DNA of 64,000 bases from Oscheius sp. JU75. Lineage: Eukaryota > Nematoda > Chromadorea > Rhabditida > Rhabditidae. Location of the stretch: assembly GCA_037178855.1 (NCBI GenBank), contig JASJZC010000001.1, positions 8,556,001 through 8,620,000 on the forward strand. The letters are read 5' to 3'. Of the stretch, positions 24,517-40,035 are shown piece after piece (within the stretch, counting starts at the first letter, position 1; each line of letters starts with the position of its first letter). Made by a program: the position numbers and the translations under genes. Below the pieces are notes generated by a model, which saw only the letters and a list, made by a program, of their open reading frames with translations, had not been told where the DNA came from and did no database searches.

Positions 24517-25645
24517 ATGGAACAGCTGTGTGCCGAAGCGATCCGCGAGTACCAGAGAGTCTTCCTGGCACCGTTCTCGGAAGTAACAGCTCCCGCGTCG
24601 CGATTCATGTTCAACTTTCCGCTACTGGAACAGCCCAAGCCACAGCATTCCTACATTGGTCTGATTGGGATGGCGATACTGTCCAGTCCGGAGAAGAAAA
24701 TGGTCTTGTCCGAGGTGAGAGAAGATAGGTTGAAAACAAACCGTTCAGGTCTACGAATGGATCATGACGCACTACAGCTACTTCCGGTCTCGAGGCTCGG
24801 GCTGGAGGAACAGTATTCGTCACAACCTGAGTCTGAACGACTGCTTCATCAAGGCCGGAAGGGCTGCTAATGGAAAGGTGAGAGATACTGTAAGATAATG
24901 TTTCTCCTCCCTCCTGAAGTCTGTAACTGGTGACAACATTTTCTAGGTCAGGAATCCATTTTTTTCCTTTACGATGTTCTGCAAAGTTGTAGCTTTTTCT
25001 CTTCTCTAGAGCATTCCTCAACTAAAAAATGTTAACGTGCCTCAGAAAAACTGGTTGTAAGGTTCGGCTTTCTTGCAGCTCCTAACCTCTAGAAACTTTT
25101 CTCCAGGGGTATTCAGGCTCGTTTTGATGCTCTCGACGAGATGAATCTTTCTAAAATGTCGGTCAAGGCAATGCATGTGCTCACACAAAAGTAGGATTTC
25201 GATGGTGTGGGCAAAGCTTGGAAGCGCGTCCTGTTACTGGTACTGATCAATACAGTACCCTTTGTCATCGCGCTCAAGTTGGACACACTACGTGCTTTTC
25301 AAAAACAGGTATGTTTTTAAAGCTATCTAGAAGTGAAAAAAAAATGCAAAATGGGCAGTTTTAGGGTCACTACTGGGCCATTCACCCGGCCTGTGTGCGC
25401 GACTTTGAACGCGGAGATTTCCGTCGTCGAAGAGCCCAGAGAAAGGTGAAATTTCTGAGTCTGAGTCGGACACAACACTTCAGGTTCGTCGCCATATGGG
25501 TCTCTCCGTCCCGGATGGAGACTCGACCGATGACTCGACACCTCCCAGTCCGACCTATACCCCGCTCTTCAATCTCCCCTCTCTACTCTCCCAGAAGCCG
25601 AAGGATTTCTCGATCGAGTACCTCCTTCGTGATCAGAAGTTGTGA
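24517..25645 (+). CDS. Forkhead transcription factor, FoxQ2-like
   Basis: Four exons (24517-24714, 24749-24877, 25365-25445, 25484-25645) give 189 aa. The forkhead domain covers about residues 45-135: [20 protein letters not shown], the recognition helix [36 protein letters not shown] and the wing [16 protein letters not shown]. The ILSSPEKK stretch and RRRxAQRK wing are typical of FoxQ2. The C-terminal [12 protein letters not shown] resembles the short EH1-like motif (F-I-LL) that recruits Groucho co-repressors; this is inference. The ATG follows directly on an acceptor-like ctctacag, so the mRNA may be trans-spliced or have an upstream 5' exon. Introns are 34, 487 and 38 nt; the long one holds a foldback repeat. 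The protein is short for the family. Confidence 0.88.
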
Positions 25646-25949
25646 GCTGTTTGCTTATAAACAGACAGCCCTCGTGTGTCTCCCAAATCAGAGTTGATTT
25701 GTTGTTTGTCCTCCTAATTGGACATAATTGGGGCTCTTGAGTAGGAGCACCGGATGAGAGGCTACGGTTCATTTCCATGGGTAGTGGGAACGGCTCAGTT
25801 TGTACGAATCCTCTTAGCTTTGACAGGAATGATTTATATGACCCGATATTGATCTGTTTGACCCCTCTTACCTGTTGTCAACACACCTTTTGAATGCAAC
25901 TGTTTCTGTCGATATCGATCCATCTTAGAACATATGGGATGGTCACGTC

Positions 25950-26640
25950 GCTGGTTGCTCAGGAAGGTTGTCTCTGTACAGCACAGCAATCAGACTTCTC
26001 AAGCAGACTCTCACGCAAAATTTGTTCGATCCTCCTCCATCTATGCAGTCGTACAGAGTGAGTATACTTTGAACTCTCATGCGAGAGCCTACGTTCAAAG
26101 TTAGCAGTCCTGATACAGAAACGTTGTATCCAGAACTGTTCCTGCCAGCCTCTTGTTACTGCAGTTATTTGTTCGTTCCTCTCCGGTTGATTCTTTACTT
26201 CAGAGAACCTGACTAAGATCTTTATCGACCCAAACGATTCATTGCAGTGATCCAGAGTCGGGAGTCTGTTGTTGTAGACTCTCGTGCTGCGAGTCACTCA
26301 GTCCTGATCCAGAAAGTTTCGGTACGACATCTCTGGTCAGCCGTATCATCTCGGTGTTGTAGTAGACCGCCTGCTCGATTCTCTCCATCGGATTCTTCTC
26401 TTCTTTCACCACCGTCGGACCTTCTCTCCGATGCGGCGAGACCTCCTCGAACTCCTCCTCAGACAACTGACACTCAAAGATGGTGATAGTCGTGTACCGT
26501 AATACATCTATACTGACGATCTTTCCCAGTTGTACCCTGTCTTATCTCGATATTGCACATCGTCTTCTCGAGCCAAGTCACGTACACATCGACTGGGCGT
26601 CCTTCTTCAGTCAGTAGAAACTGTTACTTCTCAAAAACCT
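25950..26640 (-). pseudogene. Inverted, degenerate copy of the local family-X gene
   Basis: On the minus strand this reads KIVSIDVLRYTTITIFECQL, SEEEFEEVSPHR, NPMERIEQAVYYNTEMIRLT and, after frame changes, NESFGSIKILVRFSE. These align in order with the intact plus-strand gene that begins at 26832 (KRIVSVDKETISIFTTVTIY, TEDEFEK, RMEKVEQAAYYNSKMVRLTR, NESFGLIKT). The upstream part meets a stop (TAA near 26555) and the downstream half is absent. It is head to head with the intact copy. It is either a pseudogene or a divergent gene whose remaining exons were missed. Confidence 0.65.
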
Positions 26641-26831
26641 TAATATAAGTAGATCGTCGTAGTAGTCCTACCGAAGCTGTCGTCTTCTCCAATGTTTTGT
26701 GGCTACTGCACTGAAGTGATCTGCTCCACACTAATTACTTTCGAAACTTTACTTTGCACTCAATTTGAACTTTTACAAACGCTACTCTCTAATTGGAAGG
26801 CCATTGCAACAAGTGGAACTCTACTAACTGA

Positions 26832-28314
26832 ATGGAGACGTCTCGCAGCGGCAGATTTGTACTGAGTAGAAGAGACGACAGCGACGAGCAGAGAAATGTA
26901 GTGCTGAAGAAGAGTCACCTGAATGGAGTCGTCTTCGAACGGGACGGAGAGCAGAAGATTCGACTGAAGAGGATCGTTAGTGTCGACAAGGAGACGATCT
27001 CCATCTTCACTACGGTGACCATCTACGACCGTCGAGTGACTGAGGACGAGTTCGAGAAGATCCACGCCGCACAGGAGAAGGTCAGTTCCTCGGAGGAGAG
27101 AGAAGATAAGAATCGGATGGAGAAAGTCGAGCAGGCGGCCTACTACAACTCGAAGATGGTACGGCTGACGAGAGACGTCGTCTTGGACCGAAGGTTTCTG
27201 GACAAGGAGTGGATGACTCGCCACACGAAGGCCTACATCGAAGGATTCCCTACTCGCAACGGCTTCAACGAGTCGTTCGGATTGATCAAGACCTCGAGTG
27301 AGAGTACCAGCATGAAATCCAGTGGATACAGGTAGGATTCACATATTTCGACACATATTTTTGTGTTACCTTTGAGTCAGACGGGCGGAATGCGGAGGTG
27401 TCATTTTGTCTTCGGAGTGAGCACCAACTCGTATAACACAGCCTGCGTATTGAAATTGACAGCGGCAACTTGCCTATCCATTTATGCCATTTTGCACCTC
27501 CGCATATTCTGCTCGTCTCCGGTTTGTGTAAACCCATTCAATTTGAAATTTCAGGAATACGACGAGTCTGATCTTTACCTTCGACGGCTCGATACAAGAG
27601 AGCAGTCTGGTCGCTCAACAGCAACCCATCCTGGGCCGGGAATACTCGATTCAGCTGGAAAGACGTGTCGAGAAGGTCGGCGCTAGTCTGGAACTACTGC
27701 TCGACACTCGTCTCATGCCCAATCTCTACAAGCTGGACTGCGGATGGGTCGAGGAGACCTGCGAATACCTCGTGGATCCGTCAAAGCGTGAGCTGACCGA
27801 GCTCGAAGTCATGTTCAGGCAGAGCCCCGGTTTCCAGCACATTCCCCGTGGAACTGTCATCTTCTGGTCCGAGCCATCTCGCAACAACAACAACAACAGC
27901 GTCTACTCTACTCCGCTGAGTCACGAGATTCCGCGTCAGAATACGACCAGCTCCGAGATGAATCCTGTTTGCAGCAAGATTCCTTCCGAGCTCTTCTACG
28001 ATCTCATCGCCGAGGAAGAAAAAACTGCCGCCAAGAAGATCAACGTGCGGGTGAGCGATCAGGACGAGCCCTTGGCGCAGATGGAAATCCTGGAGCCCGG
28101 AGGCGGACAGAAACACAACCTGTTGCTGACTGCTGAGATCGATGGCAAGGCTCAAGCCTTTGTGGGCAGTCTCGCCTACTGTGGACCGGACAAATTCGTG
28201 CCAAAACGTGTCATCGTCGATGGAAGCTGCGTCTGGCAGCAGAGCAACGACTGGAAGCCTTCCGGACCCGTGAAGAAGATCGAAATCGATCTGAGACTCG
28301 GTGATAAGAAGTAA
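26832..28314 (+). CDS. Family-X protein 1, function unrecognised
   Basis: Two exons (26832-27331 and 27555-28314) join in frame to 419 aa; the intron is 223 nt. I do not recognise the family. There is no signal peptide and no membrane segment. Visible blocks are a charged N-terminal part with RMEKVEQAAYYNSKMVRLTR, a beta-rich middle (NTTSLIFTFDGSIQESS, QLERRVEKVGASLELLLDT, RGTVIFWSEPSR), an Asn-run linker and a beta-rich C-terminal part ending VKKIEIDLRLGDKK. Strongly biased codons (CTC, CGT, AAG, GAG) suggest high expression. Blocks recur in the gene at ~37.7 kb (FTLDG, IEMKVES, LRIVFW), making a local family. A resemblance to the beta-sheet parts of storage or lipid-carrier proteins is only an impression. 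Confidence 0.75.
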
Positions 28315-28389
28315 AGTGAGACTATTAGAGTCATTTCTCTTTATTACTCTCTGAAAATACTTTGTAACGAAAACAAGAACTCGAGCTGA

Positions 28390-30762
28390 TTAGGCCATTG
28401 CACGCCACGAGTAATGCTGCTGAATATTGCCGAGCGGGCCGTGGTAGAAGTGGCACTGGGGATTCTTGCAGCGCTCACTGTATCGGCAGGCCTGCAAATT
28501 TGGAAAATGAGGCAAACTGCGTATCTAGACGAACCGGAGGATGACGGTACTCGCAGGTCTGGCTCTTGCAGCGTCCAGCGAAGTGGCACATCGTTAGAGG
28601 AACTTCCGTCGTCGTCTGAGAAGAGCGCTTCTCCTTCCGCTCGGCCATCTCCTGCACGAGCTTGTCCAAAAGTTCGATTTTTGCATGCGTATAAGTGCAC
28701 GCGTTATTGTAGCAAAGATTGGCGTATCTGAACAACAAATCTGCTTTATCAAAACAGGAGTACGACTGTACCTGCACGGAGGATGAATGTAGACGCAGTC
28801 GGCACCAAATCGGCAATGAGGAAACGTGCTGAAAATAGTATAATCTGAAAGAAAACAGAGGCAAAGCTTACGTGCACTCTTTGGTCGGATGTATGTAGGT
28901 ACAGCCTTCCCTATCGCATCCTGGCCAGAACTTGCAGCGAGTCTTAATGTTGCTGGAGCTCTGGGAGAGGTTATGGAGAGAGTCCACAATTTGAACAGGT
29001 GTCTGGAAAAGAGGCTTTTGGTACGTCAAGGCTGCAATCAAGGCCGGAACTTTTTCCAAAATTTGCTCGGCCCGGATCGGTACAAATCCCAAAAACTCAG
29101 GGTCAACGAAATCATACCATAGTTGGTATTATTTTGAAGAGCTCATCAAGTAGATCAAGGATATGAAACAAAAAAATGCCATCACTCTATGCGAGCGAGC
29201 TAGTCTTCTAAACTTCTAGCTAACTACCTTGGCATATTGGTAAGGGTCGCCACTTCGAACCACACAACTAAGAATCGAGTCCAGCCTGCGGAAATATTTT
29301 TCTACGCTTATTTCGACTGAATTGACATTAAAACATTCATTCCCGCCTCAACTTTCGAAGTATCTGAAATTATCAGTTTTGGACCGGGGTGGCACGAATA
29401 TTCCAAAACTCTCAGCGCGATCGGCTCGGGATTTTGCAACCTTATGGTACTTGAAGTGTTTTCAAGAAGTCCATAGCCCTTCATAATGGATTCTTTGTGG
29501 GCATAGAATACTCAGCGAAGAGGAAGCTTGATACAGCTAAGATGGGTCTCGTACCGAACGAATATGAAGAACACTGGGCTCCTGGACTGAAGAAGGATGC
29601 ACTTACGACATGGAAGACCCTACTTCCTTCATCTTTACCGGCATCAGAAAGTTTCTTCGGCTCCGCCTTGTCATCATCATCTTCGATCACTATCTTGCGA
29701 GCAAACTTTTTGCAGAATCCTGAAAGCAAGGCTTTGTTATTTGTAAAGAGAAGAGCCGTACCATAGTCGCCATTATCTAGCTTCTTGTCCAGACGAACAG
29801 TGACCGGACGCTCAGGTGATTCTCCGTAGCTGGCCTCCAAGTCTACTCGTACAATATTGTTTTTGCCGAAGCCGTCGTGCTCTAACACATCCTTTATAGC
29901 TCGAGAGAAGATGGCCGGGCGGGGCTGGGAACTTCTGAACGAGTCATTGAAGAACTATTGACGGACTAACTTGTCGGGGAGGCGTCTTTTGACAGTCACG
30001 GAAGACAGGACACGTCGATTGTCAGGCGACAGTTGACGGCGAATCACGGTGGAAACGACGTGCTTGGCGGGCTGGTTCGTTTCCATAGGCTCACAGGAAC
30101 GCGATCTGCTGCGCGAACGACCACGACGGCTCTTGTTACGAGAAGATCGTCCGCGGCGACTGTCATCATCCCTCTGCTGGGCAGCCTTCTTCTCCGGGCT
30201 CTTTCCCTCGGCCTTTCTGCTCTAAAACCAAAATTTACAGATGCTAAGACAACGGCTTACGGGAGGAGTTGTATCACTTCTTCTCTTGCGCCTCTTGGCT
30301 TCTTCGTCAAGTTTTGCAGCCTTTTCTCGAGCATTTTCATCGACTTTTACGGCCGTCACTGGAGCCGGTCTCTGTTGCATAACTATACGTTCGACCAGAT
30401 TGTGCAGCCTGGAATTAGGATAATTGTACAGCCAAAATGCATTATCTCAGTGTTATAGGCACACACAACTGGAGGATACGGTAGGTATAATTGGCACGAG
30501 AAGAAAAGCAAGAAAAACTGACCAGTCGCTGAAGAAACGCGAATTGTCGCCCATAAAGACGGAGAGATTTCTGGCAATGTAGCTGCGATCCTTATTGTTC
30601 GAAATCATCGACAGCACATAGTCCGGGAGCTCTTTCTCTACTTGAACACCCATTTCCTCCAGTTTAGTCGTCATGGCCACCTAGAAGCCAAGTGTGGTAG
30701 GAGAAGAATGATAAAAACCGAACCTTTAGCTTCTTTTTGGTATCGTCGCTAAGAAGAGCCAT
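28390..30762 (-). CDS. sut-2: ZC3H14/Nab2-type polyA-binding CCCH zinc-finger protein (SUT-2-like)
   Basis: Multi-exon minus-strand gene. Clear exons: 30724-30762, 30523-30680, 30261-30408, 29971-30221, 29762-29934, 29607-29719, then several between ~29110 and 28390. The N-terminus (EKELPDYVLSMISNNKDRSY, VFMGDNSRFFSDWLHNLV) matches the PWI-like domain of Nab2/ZC3H14. A basic Arg/Ser region (RRGRSRSRSRS) and an acidic stretch follow. Five C-terminal CCCH fingers can be read: CKFWPGCDREGCTYIH, CTFPHCRFGADCVYIH, CRY..LCYNNACTYTH, CHFAGRCKSQTCEYRH and CRYSERCKNPQCHFYH. The family binds polyadenosine RNA in the nucleus and limits polyA tail length; C. elegans SUT-2 modifies tau toxicity. The long intron before the zinc fingers contains a tRNA-like sequence (about 29228-29292). 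Exon edges in the 28.4-29.1 kb part are approximate. Confidence 0.88.
29228..29292 (+). other. tRNA-like fragment in an intron
   Basis: 'tggcatattggtaag' resembles a tRNA A box and 'gaatcgagtcc' a B box at tRNA-like spacing. No acceptor stem could be paired, so it is probably a tRNA-derived repeat or decayed tRNA rather than a working gene. Confidence 0.3.
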
Positions 30763-33138
30763 CTTGGAGCTACTTCTGAAGGAACTGATGTTGCTTCCGA
30801 AGGAGGAAGAAAAGGGTAAATGGCATAAAATAGAAGGGAAATTTAAGAAGAAGGCAGTTTCAACCTCAAATCCTTTCCGAAAATGAAAACACCACGTTTT
30901 GGCTACGTAAAGAAGTCTCCTTCTTCAAATTTGAGTAGGCAATCGTAAAAATGAAGCAAGAAACGAGGGCTGAAATGAACTTCAGGATTAGAATAACCGC
31001 AACTCCGCGGTCTATCGTATTTCGGATTTCGTGACAGGACCCTCACTAGACATCCCGTCTTTTAATATGGCTGAAAAACCATTAAAAAAGGACAGGCAAA
31101 ACTCATTAAAAGCAAGTTTTAGCACGGCGTGTTACTCCCATGCAAAAGGCGTCGCCAATTTTTCTCGCGCCAATATCCTATCTCGAGGGCGGGAATTCAA
31201 AATTAGTTCTCTAGCCTCTTTTTAGATTAATGTAGGTATACGGTGGCAAAATCGGTTTAAACCAAAAAAATGAAATTTTGACTGGCTGATTTTAGACCCT
31301 GAGCGTTGAAAACTGGCCGGGTCCACCCCAAAACATAGGGCGCTGAAAATTGGCCTGTTCCGACCTTTTCCGAGCCTAAGGCGCATGTCTGCTTTAGACT
31401 CTTCTAGATGTGGCTTTCATTTTTCGGGCCGACGATCACATCCTTGTCCTTCTCCTTCTCGGTCAGCTCCAGATCCGTCTTGTAGGTCTTCTCCGTTTTT
31501 GGCCTCCTCCAGCTGTCCCTTCTTATGACATTTCTTGACTAGCAGGACCTTGCTGACAGTTAGAGATAGCGTAAAACAGATCTTGCTCTCTTGTCTGGGT
31601 TCCTTCAAGAGTCAATTGGTTAAGAGAAACTGTTTTGCTGGAGAAAGTTCAAGATATTGAAGAGAAGAGCAAAGGAACTATACTCTCTACGGATTCTTTT
31701 GCCGATTGCAAGCTTTCTATTTTCCTTGTTCTGTCTTCCACCGCTTTTTCCAGAGCCTCTGATCAGAAGGCGTGACATCTTTCTCTTATTGGCTGCCACT
31801 TCTCGTCGACAGAAGGCGGATCCTTGGTATTTCGGCTCCTCTAAAAAAAAGTATCTATAAATCCTCTGCGGAAGCCGTCTCTGAACAGAAGAGTCTCCTT
31901 TTAGGACTGTTGAATTATCTTCTTCAGTAGGTATAATGTCTTCTCTCCTTTTTATATATGAACTTTTAGCTGTTTCGAAACCTAGACAATTTCTTGCTCA
32001 TTTGAGGATGCATAGTTTCTGAAGGTTTCTAGTGCAGAAGGCTATAATATTCGTCCCCGTCGTTTCCTCCGAAAGCCGGCTTCTCATAACATTTTCATTT
32101 GTGATTAGCAGAGCAGTCCATTCATTTCGCTTCCCTTGTCCAGAAATGATTCGTCGCAATGTAGCCTACAAAACAGATCAATAGGAACATTAAAGCGAGC
32201 CTAAGGCGGCTGCGTATTATCTCCATGAAAGTGCGTATTATCTATACCCTGTTCAGGAACGGGGCTAACTAGCGCCATACTGTAGACATTTTTGTCTTTT
32301 GACGAAACCCACAAAAACCCATTCAGAAAAGTTTTTGCATCAATAGTTGCTTGAAAAACCATCATTTCCCGCGCGTCTTCCTGATTTGCGCGCTGAATTC
32401 AAACTAGGTATCACCTTAGGCTCGCTTCAAAGTGACTGTACCTTCGTATGATATAAACATCGTTGTTGCGACCGCGGCTGGAGAGAAAGAGAGACCGACC
32501 GCGTCTATAGCAAAACAAAGTTGGGTCAGACCGTGAACTGTGTGTGACGCGGTGGCGGACCTATTTGGATCTCCGAACATTTCAACCTTTTTCAACGCCC
32601 TATCTGTCCGTATTGACTGACCAGCTGTGTCGCCGCCCTAAACCATGTGGGATTGTGGCATTGTGAGTTTTTTTGCATATCGTGTGTGCGATTGTTTTGT
32701 CTGTTTTCTGTTATTATCACCAAGGCGATCGCCCGGAACATTAGGTAACATTTATTGTCATTTTTTGGTTTCTTGTGTAAAGTATGAGTCATGCTGAGCG
32801 CCAAAAAGGTGACGCCGCTAATGCGAACACTTGTGAACAACACCTTAGATAAGGTCGATCGTATAGTTCCACCACCTATCAAGGAAATGAGTTGATTCGT
32901 TACCTAGAAGAGCCAAAAAGAAGCTCGACCCTTTTTCCTTTTTGGCTCGTCAGAGCCAATTGGATTTGCAATGAGTCTCGCGACTAGGGGGCCTACGGTG
33001 GCAGACTCTCGCGCGCGGCTGCGCAGCGGTTTGTCTAGCAAGAGCGATCACCTTTGTTGGTAGAGCGGTTGTGATTGTGATGTCCGTTACTTGATGTCTA
33101 CTACATATTCGTGCTAGACTCGGCTGCTCTCCTCCGCG
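30763..33138. other. Intergenic, with a possible family fragment
   Basis: No complete gene recognised. On the minus strand, 31415-31540 gives a short charged frame (KTYKTDLELTEKEKDKDVIV) that may be a decayed coding fragment. A TTTGCGCGCTGAATTCAAAC box at ~32386 recurs near 57480 and, weakly, at 18.8 and 39.7 kb. The right end should hold the egl-30 promoter and 5' UTR. Confidence 0.45.
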
Positions 33139-36762
<3,624 letters not shown>

Positions 36763-37650
36763 GCGTCGCCGGGTGCGTGTCTTTCGTGAATCAAGGCCTC
36801 TAGACAGGCCGTAGGAATCGTTCAAGCTCTGTGCCGCGGTGAATTCCCCGCGGCTCCTCTAGTCGCACATCGCTTATATGTCTTACGTTATATTTAAAAT
36901 ATAAATATTATCTCTTCCTCTCACCCCTCCCTCCCCCTATAATTATAATTATTTCGTCTACTAATGTAGGCAACCATCCTCCGAATCCCCACCCTCCTCT
37001 TTGTCTCTTCCCCCCCATTCTGATTCACATTTTCAGATTTTTGTCGCCACAATCTATGTCGTTTCTTTGACGATATGTTGTATCAAATACATTTTATATT
37101 TTCAGTGGTTTTCTGACATTGGTAACACCAAAGAAAAAAAAAGCAGTCACAGAGAGAACAGAAGAGACTAAAAAAATATTATTGGGCGCTGGGGATGAAG
37201 GTTATAAAGTTTTCCTGAACTCGCAGCATTCTAATTACAATCGGCTATGCATAAACGAACACACACAGATAGACACCGTTGCGTTTTAATGGGAAAGAGA
37301 TTGTGTACCTGTGAGCGGGTTCAAACTATGTTCTTCAGTCTATCGCTGTAAACTCTTGTTCTATTTTTGCCGTTCGAACACAGACACAAGAAATGCGGCT
37401 GCAGAAAACAGGTAAGACTGGTAACGAGGGAATCCAGCCGTTTCAGTCATGCTCACTTCAGACTTTCTCTGCCAGTTTGATTTGTTCATTCCGTGTTTAT
37501 CTGTTCCCGTGCTTATCAATAGGTATACCTCTATCTGTTCCAATCTTTCTTGGATTTGTTTCGGTTAGTCTGGTTAAACCATCTCGACCTCTTGCTAGCC
37601 GGCAAAAGCTGGCCAAACTACTATTATTATTTTCTGACCATATAGGAGTC
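36763..37650. other. egl-30 3' flank and intergenic
   Basis: AT-rich 3' region with pyrimidine runs (36915-37020) and AAATACATTTTATATTTTCAG near 37085. No gene seen before the next coding exons at ~37.65 kb. Confidence 0.5.
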
Positions 37651-37652
37651 AA

Positions 37653-38790
37653 TATTGGCAGAGGTTAGAGTTGAACCAGCAGCTGTTGGACAATAGAGAT
37701 CTCGACGAGGCCAGTCGTCTGATCGCTGAAATGAAGAAGAAGAGGGACAATGGAGATCCGGACTACCAGGACACTGAAGACGGTCAGGAATGGGGAAAAA
37801 TGGACGATATCGAGAGGTACAACATGGATGACTTCTGTCACAGCTACAGTTCCGTTCGTTATCGGGCTTTCCGTGATCTAATCACCAGTCAAGCCAACAG
37901 CAGCTACAGAGAGGGTATGGTTATCAATGCTTCTCGTACTCAAACATGATGTTTCAGCTTGAAACGGAGGGGTCTTCACACGAACGTCTGGTCATGCCAC
38001 CCTCACTCTCACCTTGACCAATGGAGCTCTAGAGATTGAGCACAAGGTGATGAGGAAGGAATTCGTCGCGAATCGCGAGACGATGTTGGACATTATCCTC
38101 CAGCTTAGGCTATCATTTTTTTTAGGTTATCATTTTCGCACGGACAGTAAAATACAAAGAGTAGTCGTTTTGATTTAGGCTGGAATCTATACTGTTCGCA
38201 AGACTTACAACTGGAGGGGTCAGTCCTGGATTCCATACGAGAATCTCTTCGAATACCGCTTTACGTTGGATGGGCTTAACGACGATGCGAATGAATGGCG
38301 AGGTTTCTCGAAGGATCTCGGACCTGTAGCTGTGGAAGGGCTCAGAAAGGACCGTCAAATCTTCAAGAAGATTGAGATGAAAGTCGAGAGTAGCCATCTC
38401 CTATCGATGGAGGCACTTCTCCCCGATTTCAATCCTTCAAAAGGCAGACTCTATTTGGATACGACGACGGCTTTCCAGCCAGATCGACCACGTCTTTATG
38501 GAGCAGTTCGAGAGGGTGTTGGCCGGATGGAGAGAAAAGAGGAAGGACGAGATACCTATCACATGAACAATGTGAACGAGAACGTCTTCGAGGACAAAGT
38601 GCTGGACAGATACCACTTCGAGAAAGCTCATGGTTAGATTCATGGCTTTCTCTCAATTCCAGAGAACAAAGTCACTTTCAGCTGGAAGATTCAGACCGGA
38701 CCGAAGAAGCTGCGTATCGTATTCTGGAGAAAACAAGGACAAGATGATCATCACGCCTGCTTAACAAAACAGGTCAGTGTATACAAGTAA
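37653..38790 (+). CDS. Family-X protein 2, 5' end unresolved
   Basis: Exons about 37653-37914, 37980-38046, 38179-38632 and 38663-38790 join in frame; the last intron is only 30 nt. The protein is unrecognised but shares ordered blocks with the gene at 26832: an N-terminal charged helix region (MDDIERYNMDDFCHSYSSVR, RAFRDL), a beta-rich middle (SGHATLTLTNGALEIEHK, YENLFEYRFTLDGLNDD), FKKIEMKVESSHLLSMEAL, and KKLRIVFWRKQGQ near the end. It lacks the C-terminal 150 residues of family-X 1. The acceptor at 37979 (acggag) was chosen because the nearer cag gives an immediate stop. No initiating ATG was found in the first exon, so an upstream exon is missing or the gene is 5'-truncated. Confidence 0.6.
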
Positions 38791-38819
38791 AACTCTTCTA
38801 GTCAGGCTGTTTTGAAAAC

Positions 38820-39345
38820 AGTAAGGGGCCCCTGTCACAGCAGCTCGACTGGAGAGAAACTTGCAGACAGACCGACAGAGAAGAGAAGAGTCGAGGGTAG
38901 AGGGCAAGCGCCTTGCTGACCTATCTCTGCAACTCGCTCTATGGTTCGTTCAAATGTTCCAAAGGTTTGCTCATTGTGTTTCCCGGCTCACACACAGTAA
39001 CCCTACTTTAATCCACAGGTTTCCACCTATTTTAGATTGTCCTCGCGTCTGTCTATTTGTGTGTGTGTCTGTCTGAAGCCATTATTGACGCAATTAGAGA
39101 CTTCTACTCTACTTTGCGCGCACACTAATTGTTTGCAAGTCGAGTCAGTTTGGGGATAGCTTCGTTGGAAGATGCTGCTCCTGTAAGGGTAGCTCGACTG
39201 GTGGGGAACATGCAGGCGTGTTGAAGTTAGTTAGAAGGAGGGACGGGAAGGACCAGGGCAGGGGGACAAAAGGGAATAGAAACCGGCAAGTTAGAAGGAA
39301 TTAGGTTATAACTGTCATTGAGCCCCGTTAGGGGCAATAGCAATA
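38820..39345 (+). repeat. Dispersed repeat R1, copy 2
   Basis: Best-conserved part is 39110-39345: 'gcacactaattgtttgcaag', 'cgagtcagtttgggg', 'gatagcttcgttgg', 'ggggaacatgcagg' and the terminal 'ataactgtcattgagcccc' block, in the order seen at 10.7 kb. Confidence 0.7.
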
Positions 39346-40035
39346 TTTGTATAGAAAGTTGGGCTGATTGGAGAAGGGTTCGAAAGATAGAGTTGGCTCA
39401 AAGCATTCGGAGGCAGGGAAGGGGGTTCAAAGAGCGAGCAGTGGATTTAACTGATCTGCAGTGGTCTTTAGCAATCGTTTTACTTTTCGGAAAAATTGCA
39501 TGACGTTGGATGAAGTTCTAAGCTTCAAACCTATTTGTCACCAAAACGACAGCGAAAACGTTACTATTGGCTAACTAGGCTTTGGTGCGCTGTTTTCTAG
39601 GTAAACATGTACATTTACCGTCTCTTTATGATGATCAGTAGGTTATCTTAAGTGTAAAGCTTGAAAATTAAAACGAAATTTTTTTTTAAATCACGTTTTG
39701 GCATAGGAACTTTGAAAGAAAACTTTCTTTGAAACTAGGCTTTCCCGCGAACGGAAATTTGCCCGCGCATTCAAACGCGTTGAATAGCGAATATTCGCCA
39801 TTTAAATCAGACCGATCAAGATACTTAAATCTGCTCCAGTGGTTTTTTATACGTGTTCTACCGTTTGGTTCCGCTTGGATAAACTAGTATCAGTAAAAGT
39901 ACAGAAAAAGTATCGGTGAAAGAATAGCGTAATTTGTCGAAAGAGTTCGGTACATATACTTCGACAAGAACAATGTGGTCAACGGGGATGGGGGATAAAA
40001 CCGAACAATACACGAAATACAATGTCAAGGAGAGA
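39346..40035. other. Intergenic between repeat and emr-1 3' end
   Basis: No gene supported. Contains GC boxes with repeated GCG and TTCAAA (39730-39780) resembling a degenerate element seen at 32.4 and 57.5 kb. Confidence 0.4.

Noticed and set aside
27781-28155. 124-codon minus-strand frame
   Set aside because: Shadow of the strongly codon-biased family-X 1 exon.
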